The position numbers and the translations under genes were made by a program. From the NCBI GenBank assembly GCA_014529385.2, contig CM043960.1:116942043-117006042 (forward strand): 64,000 nt of DNA, read 5' to 3'. This stretch comes from Adiantum capillus-veneris. Its lineage: Eukaryota > Streptophyta > Polypodiopsida > Polypodiales > Pteridaceae. Positions within the stretch are counted from its first letter, which is position 1. Every line of letters starts with the position of its first letter. The notes beneath the pieces are model-generated. The model worked only from the letters and a program-made list of their open reading frames with translations. It searched no databases and had not been told where the DNA came from. Shown in pieces: positions 11,327 to 23,400 of this stretch.

Positions 11327-11431
11327 ATGGCAACCATCTCTCGTCGTTCAGTGATCAAACCCTTGCTACTTTGCCATCGTGGCTTTCCTCTGTTGGCTGT
11401 TCGTCACGTTATTTCCAGGCAGTCTCACCAG
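11327..11431 (+). CDS. Candidate orphan first exon encoding a mitochondrial presequence
   Basis: An ATG in a strong context (accATGg, 11327) opens exactly 35 codons ending CAG just before a GTATTT donor at 11432. The peptide begins MATISRRSVIKPLLLC and includes GFPLLAVRHVISRQ. It has eight Arg/Lys plus several His, no Asp or Glu, and alternating hydrophobic residues, as in an amphipathic mitochondrial targeting peptide. A CT-rich leader precedes it. Downstream exons were not recognised before the isocitrate lyase gene, so the exon may belong to a broken gene or to one with long introns. Function unknown. Confidence 0.4.
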
Positions 11432-11556
11432 GTATTTTGGGAGATTCTGCTTATTAACGCATTTAACATGATTGGGCCCCCCCTACTGAGTCTTGCAAAA
11501 AAAAAAAAACTAGGTCAATTTTAGTAAGTCGTTATCTTGAAGGAGATACTTGTAAC

Positions 11557-11785
11557 GGCCACCCTTAGCACTATTTGACACGAGGTCTTAATGACCCCAA
11601 GGCAGTGGAATCGACGACAATGGTTGAAACACACGAATCTCGAGGCAAGGGAACGGTGCAAAAAAAAGTAACTAGTGGTTGAGATTCGAACCCAGCACCT
11701 CGAGGATGGAATCCCGGTGAGCTAACCACGCAAACATGTGTGGTTTGTTGAAATGTGTGTGTGGCAAATAGTGCTAAGGACGGCC
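11557..11785 (-). mobile_element. Inverted-repeat-bounded element containing a tRNA-like unit
   Basis: Arms at 11557-11581 and 11761-11785 match in inverted orientation at 22 of 25 positions (core CCTTAGCACTATTTG). Inside, on the minus strand, a tRNA-type A box (GTGGTTAGCTCACCGG) and B box (GGGTTCGAATCTC) lie about 40 bases apart. It is either a SINE inserted in a MITE or a folding element with its own Pol III promoter. Confidence 0.55.
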
Positions 11786-12078
11786 CATCTTCCTTTTGTA
11801 ACAAAAATAACTTTACTATTACATTTGTACTCATGTTGAGAGAGAATTTTATTAACACTTAGTGTGACCTTACTTCATTCCTACGACTTTCACACTTGCA
11901 TGCTCTCTTTTCTGCGGTTTTCAGCTTTCAGCATAATATCCAATCTAGTTCTCTTCTTTTCGTAGAAAAGAAAGTGAGAAGGCAAGAAGGCCTGCTAAGT
12001 TTAGGGGAACGAGGGAAAGTAAGTTTACAAAGCAATCCCCCCACATCATCTCCACTATGCATATATCAAGGAAGGACG

Positions 12079-12115
<37 letters not shown>

Positions 12116-12174
12116 TTCTATTCACCATGCGTTATGATGAAGAGTCCCTACCTTTGCTCTGCAACGAGCGAGCG

Positions 12175-12226
<52 letters not shown>

Positions 12227-13916
12227 GGGAGGCATAGCCTCCACGTGGTCTCACTCCCCTTCCGAGTCCTCTCCATCCAAGCATCTTCTCCACTAATGGA
12301 CCGTTTTTTTAATTTTCTTCTAATCAGTACCCCCTACCTCGCAAATGCTTATATATTACGAAGGGACCCCAACAATAATGTAAATAGAGCACATTGCACA
12401 TCAACATAATAAAATAACAAGGAAGTAAAATAAGAACATACTAAAAATCAAAACAAAATAATATTTTAATGCTTAATTCGAATAAGTACAAAAAATAATA
12501 AAACAATTCAAAGGAGTAATTTGTTTTAAAATCCTCAAATGATAGAATCCTTTATCAATCAATACCTCATTGTATCAATGTTCGAGAAAGATGTGTTTGT
12601 GCTTAGACTTAAGCCGGTTGAAAATCGACATTAGCCGGTTGCAAAGGATGATAAAGGGAAAAAAACCCTGTAACATATACTAGTAAGTTGTTAGAACAGT
12701 TTGCAAATTTGAAAATTTTTACTAGTATTTCCTGTATGTATTTGTATAAGGAGAAAACTTGTCACTTAAACACAGGAGACTCTAAATTCCTGCATCAAAG
12801 ATCAAACTCCTATGAATAATTTGTTTAATGTTTTATCTCTAGTCATTTTCAAGCATGCAAAGAAAAAGTAATTGCTGCTTTGGCGAATAACTTTCATTTC
12901 AAAAGTTTTAGCTTTTCCTTAGGGACTTGTCTTACAAACGATCTTCACCATTTGGGTACTAAGACCTTTGGGAGGCCAAAGCCTGAGAGAAAGAACAACG
13001 GGATTGAAGATTATAGTCCTCATTCAAGGGAAAAAAAAGGCCTTATAGAAAGAATAAAGGATTAAAGATTACATTCGTAGGTGTTTAATTCCATGATGTG
13101 AAAGTCCAACTTCATGGTCCATTTTATAAAATTGTTTTATTTTTTCCTATGCTTATTAAAGCTAACCTTTGAAGTAATATATTATTTTGTTTTAGTTTAT
13201 CAATGGGTTGTTTTATTTTATTGTTTTTATTTTATTTTCTTTTTTTGTTTGAGAATGCCAACATGCGCTTTTCACCTTGTTTACGAGGGGGCCTTTTTCA
13301 CAAAGAAGGCATTTGTGCTCATGTATATGAGTACGGCCGGCCGACTTTGGTGCCTCTTCGCTCCCCCTCTTTATCACGTGCTTCTCTCACTTTTTGCATT
13401 TAGCCTTCATCTCGGAGATAGTGTAAAGGGTTACTACCTCCCTCGGGCATATTATGTTAGTAGATATCAAAACACAACAAAAATGACAAAAGTACTAGAT
13501 TTGAATGGCAATCAAGACAAAAGTATTGAATTTGAATGGTTTTATACAAACAGAAACTATTAAGGGTGTTGTTTAGATTAACTAGCTCAAAAAAAAAAAA
13601 CAGCATCAGAATTAATCCATGGTTCAAATACACCTCTCCACCATGGTTCAAATACACCTCTCCACCATAGACATTGAACAACAAAAAATGTAGCTTAATA
13701 TAGGCTCCTTATCCAGAAAGAAGAGAGCTAAAGGGCATAGACATGTTTGTGCATAACAAAGATTGAATCGAACATTAAACATCGATATATATCTACATTT
13801 ATTTGCCGATGGTAATAATTGGTTCACAAGTAAATCTGCAATTTTGCAGATTTAATAACCCCTAGAAAGTTGACGAGACAAATGGAAAATACCCCCCCCA
13901 AAAAAAAAAAAAAAAG
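11786..13916. other. Noncoding stretch downstream of isocitrate lyase; GA microsatellites, AT-rich
   Basis: (GA)n runs lie at about 12070-12115 and 12175-12222. The Arg/Glu-repeat open frames there are products of the microsatellites. From 12300 to 13600 the DNA is AT-rich with no supported coding sequence. A 24-base unit (atggttcaaatacacctctccacc) is tandemly doubled near 13619-13666. A C8-A16 run at about 13892-13915 lies directly beyond the isocitrate lyase stop codon. Confidence 0.6.
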
Positions 13917-16649
13917 CTATAGCTTGGACTTGGCCAACACTGCTCCTGCCTCTGCGCCAAAGCCCGAGACCCCGTCCTTAAACTGATCCTCTGTTACTCC
14001 TGCTCAATCACAAGTGAACAACAAATACTGTTTCAATTAGAAGTTATGCCTACATACCTATGTCATGCATATGTATTTAGAACTAAAAATCATGCCCAGC
14101 TATGTATGTTAAGCACAACCACATGCACATCGGGAGGCACCGCATACCTAGCTAGGTATGCCGTGCCTCCCTCAGAGAAGCTCATGATGTTGACGTAAAT
14201 GATAACATGGGAATTATTGTGAGAATCTGTCCAAAACTTCTTGTGATGTATATGAGCAGGCAAATATCAAAAGGATTCATATTTAATGCAAAGCATAGGC
14301 CAGAACAGCAAACCTTTATCCATGGCAGCAGTTGCTGAAAACCCTCCTTGCACAGTCTTCAGAAAATGATCAAAATAGTTGGCACCGGACCACTTCTGAT
14401 GCGCCAACGTCTCAATGCCATGTGCCCTCTCCTGCCTCTGAATGTTCTGCACATATGCCAGCATACCCCGATCCACAAAATCCTTCGCAAACGTGTCAGT
14501 GATGAGCGAGTTTCCATGGAAGCCACCAAGTGTGATAAACTGCCACACAAACCCGAGCTTCGCCAAGTCTGGTATGAAGCTCTGAATCTGTCCCTCTGTC
14601 ATGCAGGCCGCATCCCAATTGAAAGACGGTGAAAGGTTGTAAGCTAGAAGGATGTCTGGGTGCTCACTCCTCACTCCTAGTGCAAACTCTCTCGCCTGAT
14701 CATAATGCGGACCAGCAGACTCCATCCACAACATATCAGCATGTGGGGCAAATGCAATACCGCGTGCAATTGCGACATCGGTGCCACCTTGGAAGCGGTA
14801 AAAGCCCTCGCGGGTGCGGGGTAAATCCCAATCCCAGAAAACATTTGCTGCCCCCAACTTTGCTGCCAACGAGCGCGCTTCATAATGCGCGAGCGCATCC
14901 ACTTTGCTAAACCAGTCATCCAGTCTATTTTTCTTCTCAATCTCAGATATGTTTAGCATCCTTATCACATCTGCAACCGCGTCTCTGAAGAGACGCAAGT
15001 TGGCCTTCGCCATCCAGCTTTCTTCAATAGCTTGCAGCTCCGGGCCTGACTTCCCAGAAGCCGTCGCATCATTGAGCAGGATAGCCAAATGTTTGCCTTG
15101 AAGGGCAGGGTTGGTCACACCTAATATGAAAGGATGATCTCTCTTATCAATATTGCTCTGCAAAAGAGTTGCTGCCTCTGCATCTGTCCTCGCAACTAGC
15201 ACCGTCTCTACACCCATGAGGTCAAATTGCAGGCGCGACGCAACAAGGCGATTGATATGCTCTGAAGTAGCAACCAGCACTTTCCCAGACATGTGCCCAC
15301 ATTTCTTAGTCACAGAGGCTTGGTCCTCAATGTGCACACCGGCAGCCCCCCTTTCAACAAACAGCTTGCAAAGCTTTGCGGTTGCCGTTGCACCACCAAA
15401 GCCCGTGTCACCATCCGCAATCAGGGGCCGAAGATAATCAACAAATGGAGTCCTTGCTCTCTCCTCTCTGGACATAGCCATACGGGCCTCTCGCTGCTTA
15501 CGATCATGGAAGAGCTGGGCAAAGAAGAGATGCTCTGCTTTGTTGGGCACAGTATCGTAGGGATAGTCCGCAAGGTCAGGACCAACTTCGTTGGTGCTTG
15601 TGTGCGTAGAGGAGCACTGCCATCCTGAAATGTAGATGGTATCAAGATACTTGCTCATTTGAGCAACCTGAACAGGGTCCAAGCACCCGAATGTGCGAGA
15701 ACAAGTCATGTTGGCTTGATGAGTTTTGAGTATTCTCCATAGCTTTTTCGCCATGACGTTGGAGGCATATTGTTGCTTCATGGTGCCCCTCAGGCGAACC
15801 ACATCTCTTGCCGTGTAGGGGCGGTGAGTCAAACGGAAACGATCAGAGGCCCACCATGCCTCCATCTCCCTCACTTCGGCCTCAAAGATGGCCTCCTCTT
15901 CCATAATCATCTGCAAAAAAAGGAAAGGGAAATGTCGTTGGTAAGAAAGATATCCATACACAAGAAGATTTAGAAATTCTCATGTAAGAAAACAAAGTCT
16001 TTTTTAGTGTTTTTCATACAATGCATAACATCATGAGCTTCTGTTCGAAAGGCACCGCACACGTAGCTAGGTATTATTGGGGACAGGGGACCACCGGCCC
16101 CCCCACCGGGCCGGCGGTCCCCTGTCCCCAATCGTACCTAGCTACGTATGCAGTGCCTCCCTCACAGAAGCTCATGATGTTGAGGTAAGTCACACTGTGG
16201 GAATTATTGTGAGAATTTGTCCAAAACTTCTTGTGATAGGATTAGCATAACAAGTTACAAAGGGCTGTGCAAGTAGGCAAATTCAAAAAGACAAGGGGAA
16301 GAGAGACGTGTCGGGGCGACGCGCCTGGCAGGCAGGCTTGAGGGGCACAAACAAAGGGCAAAACTAGAGACACATGAGGGAACCTCATCAAAAAGTAGAG
16401 GATTTGACATTAGAGGTAATCTGAAGTCTTTACTATGATCTCACCAAAAAGTAAAAATTTAAACCAAAGGTAATCTGAAATCTTCCCTATGCATATGATC
16501 ATGTCCAGTATTCTCCACTTCACGATGCGTGCAATCTAGCCTAATGATTCTTGAAAAAATTAGGCAACGTAAAGAAGCAGACAGAGAATAAGAAAGCCAG
16601 TTAAAACATACACATACTGGATTTGTGTGCATACCTGCAGGTTAGCCAT
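13917..16649 (-). CDS. ICL: Isocitrate lyase, peroxisomal/glyoxysomal, three exons
   Basis: Cleaves isocitrate to glyoxylate and succinate in the glyoxylate cycle, used when seedlings or spores turn stored lipid into sugar. Exons: 16635-16649 (MANLQ), 14314-15910, 13917-13999, joined by GTATGC...TTTGCAG and GTTTGC...GAGCAG introns in phase, giving 564 residues plus stop. Residues 95-565 of the family are well kept: [14 protein letters not shown] near 100-113, [10 protein letters not shown] near 169-178, and the catalytic KKCGH at 207-211. The last exon ends AKSKL, a type 1 peroxisomal targeting signal (many plant homologues end SRM or ARM). The C-terminal tail is shorter than in angiosperm homologues. 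No internal stop is seen, so it is probably functional. The 15-base first exon and 83-base last exon are easily missed: reading past 14314 gives a false tail. Confidence 0.93.
14132..14171. repeat. 40-bp near-perfect palindrome in isocitrate lyase intron 2
   Basis: The run from gggaggcaccgcatacc to ggtatgccgtgcctccc is its own reverse complement except for one mirrored mismatch. The roughly 75 bases after it (ctcatgatgttgacgtaaat to aacttcttgtgatg) match bases that follow the intron 1 palindrome, so both belong to one repeat family. Confidence 0.85.
16027..16181. mobile_element. MITE-like inverted-repeat element in isocitrate lyase intron 1, with a nested inner inverted repeat
   Basis: Outer arms aacatcatgagcttctgt (16027-16044) and acagaagctcatgatgtt (16164-16181) are perfect inverted repeats. 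Further in, the arms continue as ggcaccgcacacgtagctaggta / tacctagctacgtatgcagtgcc. A second, GC-rich inverted repeat (attggggacaggggacc ... ggtcccctgtccccaat, 16076-16132) sits at the dyad centre. No coding capacity. Confidence 0.8.
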
Positions 16650-16799
16650 GTAATTAGTAGAGCAAGGGGACTTCGAGCTTATCGCTGCGTGCACCTACGG
16701 AAAGTCCTGCAACGTAGTAAAACTAACAAAAGTTGGAGAAAAGCTTTTGTAGGACCTGCAATCAGCTAAAATTAACAAGCAGCTACCTAACGAGATTTA

Positions 16800-16845
<46 letters not shown>

Positions 16846-18548
16846 CGCAACAGCACCTACTATCACACACCTCTACCCGCAGGCTGTCGATGACGCGAAA
16901 GAGAGGACAGAACGCAAAGCGCCGAGAACTTAAAGAAAAAAAGAGGGTGGGTGCGCCTGCTTGCGAGAATGTTCGAGAGTCCAGAGCGAGTAGATCGCAG
17001 AAGAATGCGGGTTCAAGGAAGGAAGAAGGTGGCGAGCTTTTATACGCATGTTAATTCTGCCCTGCAGATTTGGACGTCCGATCGGCGCGCTAAAATAAGG
17101 AAGGAAAGACGAAAAATACAACTATTTTCGCACGATAAGGATATAAAAATCGGTACAATTATCAATCACTTTGATGACGTAGCACTCTCAACATAGCAAA
17201 ACGGATAAATCCGTGGATAAAACAGATTTTTTACTTCTCTAGATTATAACAAAGTAGGGTAATTAACCTTGGAAAATTGATTGAAATAAATAATTATTCC
17301 CTTAGGCAGAAAATAGGTAGAAACGCAATAAAGTAGGGTAAATAACAGATGGAAAATCGATTTTAAAAATAATTATCCACTTGGCAGAACACAGTAAAGC
17401 TTCATAAAATTTTGATGCCAAATTTATTTTCATGTGATATTTTTAACATCATTGCGAGGACTAATTATAAATTTTCTTCGACTTGATGGAAGATAGATTT
17501 ATCCGCTAAATTAAGTTCCTGCAAAAGATAATTGAATTTTCTTGAATTTTTGGGAAAGAAGGTTGCGTTGGCTTTCCTATTTGAAATGTGACTCGGCTCC
17601 TGTTCAGCTTTGTCCTATCCACCCAAATTCCAATCCCAAAATACGTGTTAATCGGGGCTTTGAGACAATCATCAATGACGTTTCTCTACCTTCCCTTCCA
17701 CCCACGCTAGAATGCGTTCTCATGATTTCTACACAATCACAACTCCAAACCATATGTGCGAGAGAAAAGCACAGGAAAGGGCTTGGTGTCCACTAAGTGC
17801 GCTAGTGAGAAGAGCTCATCAAGGCCGCTATGTCTTGATGCGCTATTGCAAGGGTTCACCCGTAAGCATAGCGTCCATGGCTCTAACATTTTATCCGCCA
17901 TGCAAAGTTCGTCATTGCGTTGCTATAGTCATGTTCTCACAGTAATTGTGTGTATTCCAAGCCATTGTTCCATGTGCTAACCACGCGCGCACATGCAATT
18001 TTTTTTCTACGAAGCCGAAAAAAATCCTATTAAGTAATCTCCTACAGAGGAAAGTAAACCAAGAAAAAAAGAAAAAGTAAACTCGAACATGTCCATTTAA
18101 AATTGGACGGTCGCGTCTACCTTGCATTTTGTGCGCATAGCACCTCTCGTGGATACCATGACGGACCTTCATTGAAGACCTCGTGTTCTTAGTCCCGAGG
18201 TCCCCTGGTTTGTTCTCTGGGCTAATTATTGAGTGGGAATAGATTTCTTGAGCGAAGTCATAAGTCAAGGGGGTTGCATGGCTTCGATGGTTATGGTACT
18301 TGTCAATTGCCAAGTAAGTCTATTTAATTTTGGTGGTTATGGTACTCTTTAATTGCCAAGTAAGTCTGTTTAATTTTGGTTTGGGGCTCATTAGATGGAA
18401 TCTAAGGGATATTTCATCTTTGAGCTTCAAAGGGAAAGAGAAGAGAGACGAAAAGAGCTCACGCAAGATATATTTGATGTTGGGAAGGTAGGGTGCCAGA
18501 TGGAGGAGAGGGTGGAAAATACGGCCATCGCTTAAGGGAGGCATCGGA
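16650..18548. other. Upstream region of isocitrate lyase; (CT)n tract, otherwise nothing recognised
   Basis: Presumed promoter and 5' leader of the minus-strand isocitrate lyase gene. A (CT)n run covers about 16803-16841; on the gene's strand this is a GA tract 150-190 bases before the start codon. Beyond 17100 the sequence is AT-rich without supported genes. At about 18289-18380 a unit of about 45 bases (aattgccaagtaagtct...ttaattttggt) is tandemly doubled. Confidence 0.5.
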
Positions 18549-20125
18549 TGTAACATTTAATGGCCTAGTAACTTGTGTGTAGCGGAAAATAGCATGAACA
18601 TAGTGAGCATTTCATTAGAATAGATTCCTAATGAGAATAACAAGAGTGCTTGGGTGGAGAGAGCAACAAATAGCATAACACCTAGTTAGATAGCATGAAC
18701 AATACTTCAAAAGAAAGAGAAATTAAGCTATCGACAACAGCTGAGGAGCGGATTTACATGGAGCTGGTCCCCCCTCCAAAAGGCTTTGTATTATACGTTT
18801 CTCCCATCAAGAGAGACATTTTACAATACAATTCTTTGTATTCCTTCAATACTAGCTATGTTGCAATGAAGATGGAAGCTTCAAGCACTAAGCAAAACAC
18901 TTATAAAACACAAAAATCAATTCCCTCACGGTCTCAGACCCAAGACCTCACACACCTTCGAAGATGGTGAGAGCTAGCAGGGTATGCGAGTAGATAGAGA
19001 GGAAGAAGGAGTAGTCTTACGAGAAAGATGTACATCTCCTCACATAATCACTCATATTAGCATAGCATAGCTTAGTAATTAGCATGGTAGACGAGATGAG
19101 CATGCATTGAAGCTTGGCTCTTGGTTGGATTTGCATCACAAAGCCAAGAGTTGTTGGTGTAGGCCTTCTCACAAGCTTGGAGTAGGTGATAAGCTTTCCA
19201 TTAAAGCTTGAGAAGGAGAGAGAGAGTCTTCTTGCTTCAGACATGGACTAATGTGAGTGTGTATGCCATAATGCCTTGAGAATTTCAGCCCCCTCTCTCT
19301 CTTGGTCGACCCCTCTTGCTATTTGCTCATGCTCCACCCCATTGGACCTCTCCAGGCTTAGCCAATAGGATTTAAGGAGCATAAGTGATAGCCTTTTGAC
19401 ATGTGTCCCCCTTAATTTCCCCTTTTGTGAGAGCTTTAGGTAATTAATTGATGCAACTAAACTCTCATTGGTCCCCTTTGTCTCCTGGACAATAGGAATC
19501 AGACAAGCCATTGGGTTGTTGAATGCTCATTGGACCCCTTGGGAGAGTGCCCAATAGTCTTCTAGAGAGCTTAATTCTTATTGGTTCTTTTATGAAGTGT
19601 TTTTAAATCAATTAAACTAGATTTACTCTAGCCTAATTCTCATTGGTCCACCTCCATGGCCATCCAATAGGATTTGAGTACACCTTGTGGGCATCTGGGC
19701 TTGGGAGCTGGCATCATGTGTCCCTCATTCCCTTTGTGTAAAGGAGGCTTGTGAGTGTATGTGTGTGTGTGTCTCTCTCTCATCCCCTTCTTGCAAGGCT
19801 TGCCCCCTCCTTTGTAGGAGTCGTGAAGAATTTTTTGGTACACACACTAAGCATCCAATTTGATAAGCTTTGACCATTGGACACAACCTTTGAATTTTAG
19901 AACCTTAGCATTTTGGAAGTTTTAATGGGCTGAAACTTAGGGTCTTTAAAGCCCATTGTTGCACATTTATCTTTTGCAGATGCCCCCCCCTTTGGATCCC
20001 TACTGTGGCCGGTCTGCCAGCTTAACCAATATTCTAGCTTTTTCTCCCCTAGCACTTTCCCATATTAAATGATCAGCTTAACATGAGAAAATCATTTAGG
20101 AGAATTAGATATTATTTATATGACA
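18549..20125 (-). repeat. 3' LTR of gypsy element E1 (minus orientation)
   Basis: The reverse complement starts TGTCATATAAATAAT and ends AAATGTTACA, matching the LTRs of E2 and E3 over their length. The polypurine-like ttacctctctcttgaaatc of the internal region starts at 20126. LTR length is about 1.58 kb. Confidence 0.9.
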
Positions 20126-20464
20126 TTACCTCTCTCTTGAAATCATAGTCATCCTCAACTATGGTAGAGAAGATAAAGCCTATTCATTAGTCCTTTTTCT
20201 AGTGGGTAGAGTATGTCTATGTTACCCTACAACATCGTTCTAGAATGGATCACTAATCCATTTGGCGCTTGAGAGCCTAAGATACTGCCGCAAGCATGTC
20301 TGCACATTAGTTCTATCAATCTTCCATAGTAGAGTGACAAGCTCTACCTGGTGTTTTGGAGACGTTGTCTCCCCGCAAACTTGATCTAAGCATGCATAAT
20401 ACTTCACTTTTGTGCACAATAAAGAAAAAGAGAGTCTTATAAGACAAAATTTTTTACATTTGCT

Positions 20465-23400
20465 TACTCTAGGGAAGCATTGTAAGCATTGACAAGGTTT
20501 AGGTTATCCTTTAATTGTATGCCTTGCATCCATCTAGCATCTTCAAAAGGATAATTCTTAAACTTAATAAGATATCGTCAAATAGTCTTACCGCCTCTTA
20601 ATACCTTGTCTTCATGTCGGAGAATGGACTCGGGTTGCAGCACCTCTTCTTGGTCCTCGATCTCCGGTGGGTCTTCAATAGTTGGTTCTGGAGGTGGCTC
20701 TCCTTTGTAAGGCTTTAGAAGGCTCACATGGAAAGCATTGTGTATGAGCCAATGGTTGGGCAACTTGAGTTGATAGGCCATCTCATTGATTGGTGTAAGA
20801 ATCTGGAAGGGACCATAGTACCTTCTTACTAACTTAGCATAGTGCTTTTGGTGTCCCGTAGGATTCTTACCCGTCGTGTGCCTTAATCGAGCCTTGGGAA
20901 ATTTAAGTAAGACCCAATCATTTTGTTTAAAGTCTTGGGCTCTTCTGTGCTTATCAGCAATAGCCTTTTGTCTTTGCTGTGAGATAGAGATAGCATCCTT
21001 AATCTTTTGGAAAGATTCTTGCAAGTCTCGGCTATACTCATCTGCAGCAGCGAATATCTTCCCGTGTACCTTAAGTAGCAAGGGACTTTTTGATCTTCCC
21101 TCAATTACCTCGAAAGGTGCTTTTCCTCTACTAAGGGTAAGTACTTCTCTTGTTGGGACCTTTGATCTACTTCCGTTACATAGTCTTTTAGTAGATCAAA
21201 AATTGTTAGGTTAGCTATTTCACTTTGGACATCCATTTGCGGATGATAGGCCGAAGAGAAGTTTATCCTTGTCCGTAAATTTTCAAAGAGACCATTCTAG
21301 AAATTATTGGTCATTCTAGGATCTCTATCCGACACTATGGACATTGGCAAGCCATGGTACTTGAAGATTTGTGAAATGAAGAGGGTTGCCATTTGATGGG
21401 CTTTGATAGTCTTTTTGACAAGTATAAAATGAGCTTGTTTGCTAAACATGTCTACTATCGTCCCTATTCCCGTATTCCCATGGATAGACTTAGGCAATCC
21501 AAAGATAAAATCCATGGATATGATCTCCCATGGTGAATTAGGGATTGGCAAAGGTTGAAGCAATCCAGGTTGCTTCCCTCTATCAAACTTTGTCTTTTGG
21601 CATACCACACATTTAGAAACATACTCTTGTATGTTTGCTTTCATGGTAGGCCAATAGAAATATGTTTCAATCCCCTTTAGGGTAGACTGAATCCCTCTAT
21701 GCCCCGCATAAGGAGGAGCATGAGATCCATACATTACTTTCTCACGTAGTGACTTGGTCATGCATAGTCTATTACCATAGAGAAGATAAACATCTTGTAA
21801 AGTAATTGGTTCCTCTTTCTTCCCTAGTGCAAGGGCTGAAATCACATCTCTAAAATCGGAATCAGTAGCATATTCATCTATCATAGAAGATAGATCATTG
21901 TGAGTTGCTATAGAAACCGCTACTCTCGGTCGTCTTGAGAGTGCATAGGCTACTTGATTATGCTTGCCAGCAATGTGAGCAATATGAAAATGAAATTGCG
22001 AAAGGAAATTTGCCCACCTCATTTGTTTGTTGAAGAGCTTGGTCTGTGTCATGAAGTACTTAAGACTTTGGTGATCCATTCGCAAAATGAAAGGAATCCC
22101 CAATAAATAGTGCTTCCATGAGTCTAAGATATGTAGAATTGTGACGAGTTCCTTTTCATATATGCCTAGAGCTTGCTCAACAACGGTGAGCCTTCGACTT
22201 TCATAGGCAATGGCGTGCCCTTCTTGGAGCAAAACAACTCCAAGGCAATCACCACAAGCGTCACATTGGACCTCAAATGGCTTTGAGAGATCCGGCAATT
22301 TAAGCATATGTTGAGGGATAAGCTTTTCAAAATCATTGTTCTCCTTGACAGACCATGTATACCTAACTTTTTTCTTTGTTAGGTCATGTCATGGTCCTAC
22401 AATTTGTGAGAACTTTTCTATGAAGCATCTATAATATGCACACATACCTATAAAGCTTCTTAGTTCATGAAGATTCCTTGGTTTAGTCCATCCTTTTATT
22501 TACCTCTAACTTTGATGGATCCATTTGGATGCCATCTTGAGAGATAATGTGACCTAAATACTGAATCTCTTGCAAGAAAAATTCACTTTTCTTTTGATTA
22601 ACATAAAGTTTATTCTCTCTTAGAACTTGAAATATTACCTAGAGGTGTTGCTTGTGTTTGTCTAATGAATTAGAGTAGATGCAGATGATATCATCAAAGA
22701 ACAATCCAATAAAGATTCGGTGAGGTCTGAATAGCTTCTCCATCAAGCGGTTGAATGTGGCTGGTGCATTGGTCAAACCAAAAGGCATGACAATGTATTC
22801 ATAAAGACCAAACATAGTGCCAAATGCGGTCTTTACAATGTCTTGATCAACTATCCTTATTTGATGATAACCACTTTTTAGGTCAATCCTACTAAAGTAG
22901 GTGGACCCTTGTAGCTTATCAAATAGGTCTTCTACCCGTGGAATGGGAAACCTATTCTTGATAGTGATCCTATTTAGTGCTCTGTAGTCGACACACATAC
23001 GATATGTGCCATCTTTCTTTTCCACTAATAGCACAGGTGAGCAAAATGGAGATGAGGTAGTCCTAACCATGCCCTTCTCAACTAAATCATGCACTTGGCG
23101 CATAATCTCCTATTGTTGAGCTTGAGAAACTCTATAAGGATTTTTATTAGGTAGTGAACTTCCTGGAAGGAGTTCAATTGCATGGTTATCATTGCCTTGT
23201 TTAGGAGGTAGCTCACAAGAGATGTCATCAATAAAGACATCTTGAAACCCCTTGAGAAAATTGGATAACTCTAATTCCTTGTGATTTTTCATATTTTCTT
23301 TTGCTAAAGCATTAGGTTCATTTTGAGAATCTTTAGCAAAAATCATGTACACGGAAATAGAGCTCTTTATTGACTTATTGAAAGCTTACGTATGTACAAT

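Noticed and set aside
10622-11524. 300-codon plus-strand frame as one gene
   Set aside because: It crosses a tRNA-like unit on the other strand, a C-run and a CT microsatellite; only the in-frame 35-codon exon at its end has gene-like signals.
14267-14313. Isocitrate lyase C-terminus ending in [14 protein letters not shown]
   Set aside because: This is intron read-through past a GT donor; the true last exon at 13917-13999 restores the conserved tail and SKL.
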